DNA of 5,149 nucleotides from WJMT01 sp041686095 (lineage in GTDB: Bacteria; Acidobacteriota; Aminicenantia; Aminicenantales; Aminicenantaceae). This document shows positions 1 through 5,149 of the stretch, one piece after another. The stretch's first letter is position 1. Every line of letters starts with the position of its first letter. A model generated the notes under the pieces. It did no database searches and had not been told where the DNA came from. It saw only the letters and a program-made list of their open reading frames with translations. The stretch covers positions 1 through 5,149 of the forward strand of contig JAWLEN010000141.1 of the NCBI GenBank assembly GCA_041686095.1, in the 5' to 3' direction. The position numbers were made by a program, and so were the translations under genes.

Positions 1-1
1 A

Positions 2-139
2 GAATTATCGGGATGGGCTGGAGCGATTTCTCAATGGGAACAGCAGGGAAAAGAGATATTTTGTTATTTTGACAATGACCAAGCCGGGTATGCGGCTGAG
101 AATGCACTGAGGCTTCAAGAGATGTTAGGAGAGGAATAA
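2..139 (+). CDS. DUF72 (YecE-like) family protein, C-terminal fragment
   Basis: The first 45 codons of the window read open in frame 2 and end at a TAA (137-139). The 5' part of the gene lies outside the window. The visible peptide contains FCYFDNDQAGYAAENALRL, which matches the conserved C-terminal signature of DUF72/YecE proteins (a YF-N-D segment, then G-A-NA-L). In that family this segment closes a TIM-barrel-like fold. The biochemical role of DUF72 is not established, and nothing visible here settles it. The gene ends two bases before the polX start, and the polX ribosome binding site lies inside its last codons, so the two are very probably co-transcribed and translationally coupled. 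The family call is fairly secure from this motif, but with only about 45 residues no statement can be made about the rest of the protein. Confidence 0.8.
   Translation, partial: ELSGWAGAISQWEQQGKEIFCYFDNDQAGYAAENALRLQEMLGEE
127..134 (+). promoter_or_regulatory. ribosome binding site of polX
   Basis: AGGAGAGG is a strong Shine-Dalgarno match seven bases upstream of the ATG at 142. It lies entirely within the last codons of the DUF72 gene, so ribosomes finishing that gene arrive at the polX start. This supports 142 as the start codon. Confidence 0.8.
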
Positions 140-141
140 TC

Positions 142-1863
142 ATGCCGATTCATAATAATGATATTGAGGAAATTTTCAATAAGATCGCTGATCTTTTAGA
201 GATCAAGGAGGAGAATCCCTTTCGGATCCGGGCTTACCGGGATGCAGCCCGGACAATCGGAGGCTTATCAAAAAATGTTTCTGATTTGATTGATCAGGGA
301 AAAGATCTATCCGAACTTCCCGGTATCGGCAAAGACCTGGCTGGAAAAATTGAAACCATTATTAAGACCGGGACTCATCCGCTTTTGAAAGATCTGAAAG
401 AAGAGATTCCAGAAGAGCTGAGCGGATTGATGAAGCTGCAGGGAATGGGGCCTAAGAAAGTGGCTGCTATTTATAATGAATTAGGGGTGAAAACAGACAA
501 AGATTTGAGGAAAGCAGCTGAAGAACACAAGATTCGTGACCTTGAAGGTTTTGGAGAAACCACTGAGGAAAATATTCTGGAAGAACTGGAAAGGCGGCAG
601 GGAGATCATGAGCGTTATAAATTATCCACAGCCGAGCAGATGGTAAATCCGTATATAGATTATTTAAAGAACGAAAAAAAATTAAAATCTCTGAAAATCG
701 CAGGAAGTTTCAGGAGAAGAAAAGAAACTGTAGGAGACATTGATATCCTGGCCACCTGCAAAAGAGGCTGCAAGGTGATGGAACGGTTCACTGAATATGA
801 AGATGTGGAAAAAGTCATATCCAAAGGGGAGACCCGATCTTCAGTCATCCTAAAATCAGGGCTCCAGGTTGACCTTCGGGTAGTCCCTCAGGTCGCTTTT
901 GGCGCAGCCATGCATTATTTCACCGGATCTAAAGAGCATAATATTGTGGTCCGAAAGATTGCAGTCAAAAAAAATTATAAACTTAATGAATACGGAGTTT
1001 TTAAAGGAGATGATCGGATTGCTGGGAGAACCGAGAAAGAAGTGTATGACAAAATGAATCTCCCTTTTATCGAACCGGAATTAAGGGAAAACCGGGGAGA
1101 AATCGAGGCAGCTAAAAAAGGAAACCTGCCGGATTTGATCACATTGGAAGATATTTGCGGTGACCTTCATGTTCATTCTAAGCATACAGACGGCCGCTAC
1201 ACTATCCAGAAAATGGTGAAAGCCGCCGAAGAAAAAGGATATGAATATGTGGCCATAACCGATCATTCTCAAAAGGTCACTGTTGCCAATGGTCTGAATC
1301 CAAAAAGGTTGAGAAAACAGATTGAGGAAATTGATAAACTTCAGGAAAAGTTTAAAAATATTCGGATTCTCAAATCCATTGAAGTGGATATACTGGAAGA
1401 TGGTTCCCTGGACCTACCTGATGAAGTGCTGAAAGAATTGGATTTTACAGTCTGTTCTGTCCATTACAAACTCAATCTCTCTCAGAAAAAGCAAACAGAA
1501 CGGGTTCTCAAGGCGATGGACAATCCCCGCATGAATATCTTGGGGCATCCTTCTGGACGGTTGATTCACGAGAGAAAACCTCTTGACCTGGATATGGAAA
1601 AAATCATGAAAAAGGCTGCTAAAGAAAATGTTCATTTAGAGATCAACTCCCATCCCGATCGGCTCGATCTCAATGATACTCACTGCAAGTTGGGTAAAGA
1701 GATCGGGATAAAAATGGTTATTTCCACGGACGCCCATACCATTGATGATCTCAACTTGATGCGGTTTGGTGTGGGACAGGCTCGAAGAGGATGGCTGGAA
1801 CCCAAAGATGTCATCAATACTCTTCCCTGGAAAAAATTAAAAAAACATTTTAAGCGGGAATAA
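142..1863 (+). CDS. polX: DNA polymerase/3'-5' exonuclease PolX (family X polymerase with PHP domain)
   Basis: Bacterial family X polymerases fill short gaps in DNA repair. Characterised PolX enzymes also have a Mn-dependent PHP nuclease that trims 3' ends and can cut abasic sites. The 573 residues match the usual length (about 570). Helix-hairpin-helix motifs lie near LPGIGK (59-64), LQGMGP (99-104) and LEGFGE (134-139). The nucleotidyltransferase palm has GSFRRR (188-193), the metal-binding Asp pair D199/D201 in VGDIDIL, the third Asp D244 in QVDLRV, and the nucleotide-binding FTGSKEHN (260-267). The PHP domain covers about 337-573. Its expected nine metal ligands all appear present: H343, H345, D350, H375, E414, H441, H469, D530 and H532. 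Both activities are therefore predicted intact. The ATG at 142 has a strong ribosome binding site. The gene lies 2 bases after DUF72 and 16 before ligA, suggesting one transcript and a shared repair role. The identification is very secure. Confidence 0.97.
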   Translation: MPIHNNDIEEIFNKIADLLEIKEENPFRIRAYRDAARTIGGLSKNVSDLIDQGKDLSELPGIGKDLAGKIETIIKTGTHPLLKDLKEEIPEELSGLMKLQGMGPKKVAAIYNELGVKTDKDLRKAAEEHKIRDLEGFGETTEENILEELERRQGDHERYKLSTAEQMVNPYIDYLKNEKKLKSLKIAGSFRRRKETVGDIDILATCKRGCKVMERFTEYEDVEKVISKGETRSSVILKSGLQVDLRVVPQVAFGAAMHYFTGSKEHNIVVRKIAVKKNYKLNEYGVFKGDDRIAGRTEKEVYDKMNLPFIEPELRENRGEIEAAKKGNLPDLITLEDICGDLHVHSKHTDGRYTIQKMVKAAEEKGYEYVAITDHSQKVTVANGLNPKRLRKQIEEIDKLQEKFKNIRILKSIEVDILEDGSLDLPDEVLKELDFTVCSVHYKLNLSQKKQTERVLKAMDNPRMNILGHPSGRLIHERKPLDLDMEKIMKKAAKENVHLEINSHPDRLDLNDTHCKLGKEIGIKMVISTDAHTIDDLNLMRFGVGQARRGWLEPKDVINTLPWKKLKKHFKRE

Positions 1864-1868
1864 ACAAT

Positions 1869-1873
1869 GGGAG
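1869..1873 (+). promoter_or_regulatory. ribosome binding site of ligA
   Basis: GGGAG lies six bases upstream of the ATG at 1880, in the 16-base gap after the polX stop. It selects that ATG over the nearer ATG at 1867, which opens only a seven-codon frame ending at a TAA. Confidence 0.7.
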
Positions 1874-1879
1874 ACCGTT

Positions 1880-3946
1880 ATGGACTTTAAGCACAATCCT
1901 AAAACCGATTTCAAAGATATCGATAAGCTTTCCAAAAAAGAGGCTGAAAAACAGATCAAGGACCTGCGTGAAGGCATTGAATACCATAATTATCTGTATT
2001 ATGTGAAAAACCAGCCCAAAATTTCTGACAGTACCTATGATAAACTTCTCAAGCGTCTGCAGAATCTAGAAGAGGCTTTTCCTGAGTTCCAGTCTGACAC
2101 TTCCCCTACCCGGAAAATCGGAGCACCTCCGGTTGATAAGATGAAAAAAGTCAAACATACGGTCACCATGCTTAGTTTGAATGCTGCCTTAGAAAAAGAA
2201 GAAGCCCGGGATTTTGATGATTTTATCCACCGCAATGTCGGCCAAAAAAAAATAGACTATGTGGTGGAACCCAAGTTCGATGGTCTTTCAGTTGAGATCG
2301 TGTATGAAAATGGTGACTTCAAATACGGAGCCACAAGAGGAGATGGGCAAACCGGAGAGGATATTTCAGAAAACATCAAAGCCATCGGAGCGGTTCCCCT
2401 TCGGCTGCATCAAGAGAATGGACATGAAACTCCTTCTTTTTTGGCTGTAAGAGGAGAAGTCTTTATGCCTAAAGCTGCTTTTCAGGAGATGAATAAGAAA
2501 AGAATTGAGAAAGGAGAAAATCCCTTTGCCAATCCCCGAAACGCAGCAGCCGGAACCATGAGGCAGCTGGATTCCAGAAAAGTGGCTGATAAACCCATGG
2601 ATATTTATTTTTATGAAATACTGAGAGTGGAGGGTCAGGAGTTTTCCTCCCACTGGGAGGTTATCCAGCAGCTTCCCAAGTGGGGTTTGAAAGTCGACAA
2701 AATCATCCGCAAGTGCTCCTCATTCAGGGAGGTAGAAAAATATCGGGAGGAACTCAGCCAAAAGCGGAATGACCTGGAATACGAAATAGATGGTATTGTG
2801 ATCAAAGTGGATGATTACAAACTCCGTGAGCAGTTAGGAACCCGGCAAAGAAGTCCCAGATGGGCTTTAGCCTGGAAATTTCCCCCAAAAAAAGAAGTCA
2901 CCGTCCTGGAAGACATTGTGGTGCAGGTGGGGCGGACCGGGATGCTGACACCCGTGGCTCTGCTTCAGCCTGTGGATGTGGGCGGCGTGACAGTCAGCCG
3001 GGCTACCCTGCATAACGAGGATGAAGTGCACAATAAAGATGTCCGGCCCGGGGATAAGGTCCGGATTGCCAGGGCCGGAGATGTGATCCCTGAAGTTGTG
3101 GAGAGGATCAAAGAACCCGGAAAAAAACGAGGAAAGAAGTTCTCCGTGCCGCACCAATGTCCGGTGTGCGGTTCAGAGATCTACAGAGAAGGAGCCTATT
3201 ATTTTTGCTCTGCGGGATTGACCTGCACAGCCCAGCTTATCGGTCATATCATGCACTATGCTTCTCGAGATGCTCTAAATATTGAGGGATTGGGAGAAAA
3301 AATCGTTAAAAAATTAGTGGACAAAGATATGGTGAAAGATGTGGCTGACCTCTATCATCTATCAGTGGAAGACTTTAAGGGACTGGAAGGATTTGCCCAG
3401 AAATCGGCTGAAAATCTTTATCAGGCAATCCAGGGATCAAAAAAAACCCGTCTGGACCGATTTCTGTATGGGCTGGGAATCAGACATGTCGGAGAGCATA
3501 TGGCTCGTGTGTTAGCCAGAGAATTCAATACGCTGGAGAACCTCCAACAGGCCAATAAAGAAGAACTTCAGGAAATCCGGGAAACCGGCCCCCAGATAGC
3601 TCAAAGCGTGCATCATTTTTTCAAGCAGGAGCAAAACCAGAAAGTGCTGCAAAGATTGAAAGAAGCCGGAGTCCAGGTAGAGCCTATAGGAACAAAAGGA
3701 AAATCACTTCCTTTAGAGGGCAAAAAATTTGTTTTCACAGGAAGCCTGGATGAGTTTACTCGTGATGAAGCCAAGAAGGCGGTGGAAGACCTGGGTGGAC
3801 GAGCCACTTCAAGTGTCAGTAAAGAAACAGATTATCTGGTTTTAGGGGAAGAACCGGGGAGCAAATTGGATGAAGCGAAAAAGCAGGATGTCAAAATCCT
3901 CAATGAGGCTGAATTCAAAAAACTGCTGAAAAAATCAAAATCCTAA
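1880..3946 (+). CDS. ligA: NAD+-dependent DNA ligase LigA
   Basis: LigA seals nicks in DNA using NAD+ through an enzyme-AMP intermediate. All domains are present in order. Domain Ia (about 20-85) has Y35, H36, D50, Y53 and D54. The adenylation domain has the lysine K132 in EPKFDG, RGDG (153-156), VRGEVF with E193, NPRNAAAG (218-225), DGIVIK with K309, and WKFP with K333. The OB fold starts near VGRTG (350-354). The zinc finger uses C427, C430, C443 and C449. Helix-hairpin-helix repeats run from about 465 to 600 (IEGLG at 468-472), and a BRCT domain covers about 609-688. At 688 aa it is slightly longer than E. coli LigA (671), mainly from a charged N-terminal extension of about 17 residues. 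The sequence is divergent: EPKFDG replaces the usual ELK-DG, LSLNAA replaces LSLDN, and the zinc-finger spacer is 12 rather than 14. It may belong to a separate LigA clade, or be a second ligase beside a housekeeping copy elsewhere; the window cannot show which. Confidence 0.97.
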   Translation: MDFKHNPKTDFKDIDKLSKKEAEKQIKDLREGIEYHNYLYYVKNQPKISDSTYDKLLKRLQNLEEAFPEFQSDTSPTRKIGAPPVDKMKKVKHTVTMLSLNAALEKEEARDFDDFIHRNVGQKKIDYVVEPKFDGLSVEIVYENGDFKYGATRGDGQTGEDISENIKAIGAVPLRLHQENGHETPSFLAVRGEVFMPKAAFQEMNKKRIEKGENPFANPRNAAAGTMRQLDSRKVADKPMDIYFYEILRVEGQEFSSHWEVIQQLPKWGLKVDKIIRKCSSFREVEKYREELSQKRNDLEYEIDGIVIKVDDYKLREQLGTRQRSPRWALAWKFPPKKEVTVLEDIVVQVGRTGMLTPVALLQPVDVGGVTVSRATLHNEDEVHNKDVRPGDKVRIARAGDVIPEVVERIKEPGKKRGKKFSVPHQCPVCGSEIYREGAYYFCSAGLTCTAQLIGHIMHYASRDALNIEGLGEKIVKKLVDKDMVKDVADLYHLSVEDFKGLEGFAQKSAENLYQAIQGSKKTRLDRFLYGLGIRHVGEHMARVLAREFNTLENLQQANKEELQEIRETGPQIAQSVHHFFKQEQNQKVLQRLKEAGVQVEPIGTKGKSLPLEGKKFVFTGSLDEFTRDEAKKAVEDLGGRATSSVSKETDYLVLGEEPGSKLDEAKKQDVKILNEAEFKKLLKKSKS

Positions 3947-3948
3947 AA

Positions 3949-4128
3949 CGGTTATTTCAAACCAGAATCCATCCCAAAACCCCTATCAAAAAACTGGATG
4001 AAGCTCAAATAAAAAAGATATAAAGAAACATGAACAAGGTTTTAGAAACAGCCATTGAAAAAAAAGTCGACCCGGATGAATTTCCCCGGGATTGGCTCAT
4101 TCCTTATAGAGGGGAGGTGGATACCTGT
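3949..4128 (+). pseudogene. relic of an Fpg/Nei-type DNA glycosylase (helix-two-turn-helix part only)
   Basis: One reading frame, starting directly after the ligA stop, gives LFQTRIHPKTPI, then a helical stretch, an in-frame TAA (4021-4023), then MNKVLETAIEKK and DEFPRDWLIPYRG, ending in DTC. The order LF-x3-IHP, L-x-EAQI, VLE-AI, FP-x-WLIP-R, Cys is that of the helix-two-turn-helix region of Fpg (MutM)/Nei glycosylases leading into their zinc finger. The TAA sits where family members often have Tyr, so a single base change could explain it. About 60 codons survive of a usual 260-290. The N-terminal domain with catalytic Pro and Glu is absent, and after the cysteine (4126-4128) no zinc finger follows, only sequence antisense to the neighbouring gene's end. 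An ATG at 4030 opens a 51-codon frame without a clear ribosome binding site, so it is not called as a gene. The family assignment is from motif recall and is less certain than the broken state. Confidence 0.68.
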
Positions 4129-4134
4129 ACTTTT

Positions 4135-5149
4135 TTATTTCTGGACTTCGATGCCCACAGCCGCCCCTTTATTGCGCCATTCTGACTTCATGAATCCCTG
4201 GGAAGCCAGGTCTACCTGGATATGTAAAAGATGGTTGTTTCTGTCTTTTTCCTTTGCCCAGCCCTGAAGTTTATATTTAATGGTGGTCGGACCGTTGGCT
4301 GCGCCCAAGACTTTTACTGAGGAAGGATCCTCAAATCCAGAAGGAAGCTGGATAGAGAAAAGAGCTCTGTCATTGAACATGTTTTTTTGAAATGCAAGAT
4401 AGTCATGAAAAGTATCCGTAAAAATGGCTTTGTAAAGGGGATTGTTCATGATGGCTCCGATGATGAGTTTATCCGGCTGTTTTTCCAGGGTTAACTCCAA
4501 TGGTTTTTCTAAAGGAAGGGGGTTCATTATTTTCAGAGAAGGGTCTCCAAAAAGCACTCTGGAGGCTGTGCCTTTGAGCATGATTTCTTTGGGTGTCCAC
4601 CCAGGAGAGGGCATGCCGTGGATTAAGATCTCGAACTTCGGAAGCCGGCCTCCATTTCCCAGAACCACACTGTCATAGGTGTGTTTGATCACCTCTCCCA
4701 GCGAGGCTCCTTTTAAAGCCATGTACTCCATTTCCTGGTACACAGGCATACCGTGGTCAGGGTGAAGCGAGGCCAGGTAGGCGATGACATTGTTTTGAAG
4801 TATGTTCAGACAGAATGAGTTTTGAGCTTGGACTGTTTTTTCTTCTATGATCCCTTTGGGGCCGAACATTTCATAATACCTACCCACTACTCCGGTGTAG
4901 CAGGCTCCGTTAAAGCAAACGCAGGGAGAAAAATCAACTTCTGTGACTTGCCGGGCGGTCATCCCTTTGTCGATCTGTCCGGGATGCCCGTGTCCGCCGA
5001 AATGAACCAGTCCGGCTCCGGTCATAGAATCCAGGTGATTTTGAGGAAATCCTTTGGTTCCGTGAGAAAGACTCTCAACCTTCATGAGCTGGCTGAAAAT
5101 AGGAATAAAATTGGAACGTGAAAATTTAATAAAGGAATCTTTTTTGGCC
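4135..5149 (-). CDS. caspase-like cysteine peptidase, family C25 (gingipain) type, C-terminal part
   Basis: The frame stays open to the right edge, 21 codons beyond its first in-window Met (5083-5085), so the true start is outside; 337 residues are visible before the TAA at 4135-4137. Numbered from that Met, HFGGHGHPG (28-36) resembles the clan CD histidine motif, with H32 (4990-4992) the likely catalytic His. CFNGACYTG (57-65) resembles the cysteine motif, with C62 (4900-4902) the likely nucleophile. VLFGDPSLKI (176-185) is a signature often closing C25 peptidase domains. About 130 residues follow, rich in alternating hydrophobic positions, probably a beta-sandwich; no sorting motif or membrane helix is seen at the C-terminus. 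Known C25 members are secreted proteases, but a signal peptide could only lie in the missing part. Substrate and role are unknown. The gene converges on the repair operon and need not be related to it. A caspase-like or CHAT-type protease is the main alternative. Confidence 0.72.
   Translation of the reverse strand, partial: AKKDSFIKFSRSNFIPIFSQLMKVESLSHGTKGFPQNHLDSMTGAGLVHFGGHGHPGQIDKGMTARQVTEVDFSPCVCFNGACYTGVVGRYYEMFGPKGIIEEKTVQAQNSFCLNILQNNVIAYLASLHPDHGMPVYQEMEYMALKGASLGEVIKHTYDSVVLGNGGRLPKFEILIHGMPSPGWTPKEIMLKGTASRVLFGDPSLKIMNPLPLEKPLELTLEKQPDKLIIGAIMNNPLYKAIFTDTFHDYLAFQKNMFNDRALFSIQLPSGFEDPSSVKVLGAANGPTTIKYKLQGWAKEKDRNNHLLHIQVDLASQGFMKSEWRNKGAAVGIEVQK

Noticed and set aside
2244..2252. 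Run of nine A in ligA, with A7-A8 runs elsewhere in polX and ligA, as possible frameshift or slippage sites
   Set aside because: The reading frame is intact through every run, all downstream domains are in frame, and Lys-rich proteins in an A/T-leaning genome give such runs by chance.
2867..3157. Open minus-strand frame opposite ligA (96 codons), and similar antisense frames opposite polX
   Set aside because: They lie opposite well-supported genes, have no recognisable domains, and their composition is that expected of the complement of a coding strand.
4071..4090. CCCGG...CCGGG inverted repeat, possible terminator
   Set aside because: The stem is five pairs with a ten-base loop and no T-run after it on either strand. 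It lies inside relic coding sequence and is probably chance.
4030..4185. A 51-codon frame beginning MNKVLETAI on the plus strand
   Set aside because: It starts inside the glycosylase relic just after the in-frame stop, has no good ribosome binding site, and its last 17 or so codons are mostly antisense to the end of the peptidase gene. It is the downstream part of a broken gene rather than a small gene.
4822..5121. Plus-strand frame of 99 codons opposite the peptidase gene
   Set aside because: The minus-strand frame here carries the conserved His and Cys motifs of the peptidase. The plus-strand translation has no recognisable motif.
1..5149. Novel defence system, CRISPR array, mobile element or structured RNA
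   Set aside because: No regularly spaced repeats, terminal inverted repeats, transposase or integrase motifs, or long conserved non-coding stretch were seen. A caspase-like peptidase can occur in defence systems, but no partner gene is visible, and its type resembles secreted C25 enzymes.

Overview
The window looks like part of a bacterial chromosome. Codon use leans towards A/T, genes are tightly packed with Shine-Dalgarno sites, and there is an NAD+-dependent DNA ligase, which is typical of bacteria though a few archaea also carry one. The lineage cannot be fixed from this sequence. There are no tRNA or rRNA genes, CRISPR arrays, insertion sequences or evident phage genes.

Positions 1-3946 are a plus-strand operon-like run of three genes. 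First comes the last 45 codons of a DUF72 (YecE-like) protein. Two bases later starts a complete family X DNA polymerase with a C-terminal PHP nuclease domain (polX, 573 aa). After a further 16 bases starts a complete NAD+-dependent DNA ligase (ligA, 688 aa) of a somewhat divergent type. All catalytic residues checked in polX and ligA are present. Together they could process, fill and seal a gapped or abasic site.

Positions 3949-4128, directly after the ligA stop, hold a decayed piece of a third repair gene. In one frame, with one internal stop, it reads as the helix-two-turn-helix region of an Fpg/Nei-type DNA glycosylase, up to what would be the first zinc-finger cysteine. The catalytic N-terminal domain and the zinc finger are gone. 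The ancestral operon was therefore probably DUF72-polX-ligA-glycosylase, close to a complete base-excision-repair set, and this genome has lost the last member here.

From 4135 to the right edge a convergent minus-strand gene encodes the C-terminal 337 residues of a caspase-like (clan CD) cysteine peptidase most like family C25 (gingipain type). It has a His motif, a Cys motif and the family's GDPSL signature. Its N-terminus lies outside the window. It has no evident link to the repair genes. Its stop codon lies seven bases from the end of the glycosylase relic, so the relic fills the whole gap between the convergent genes.
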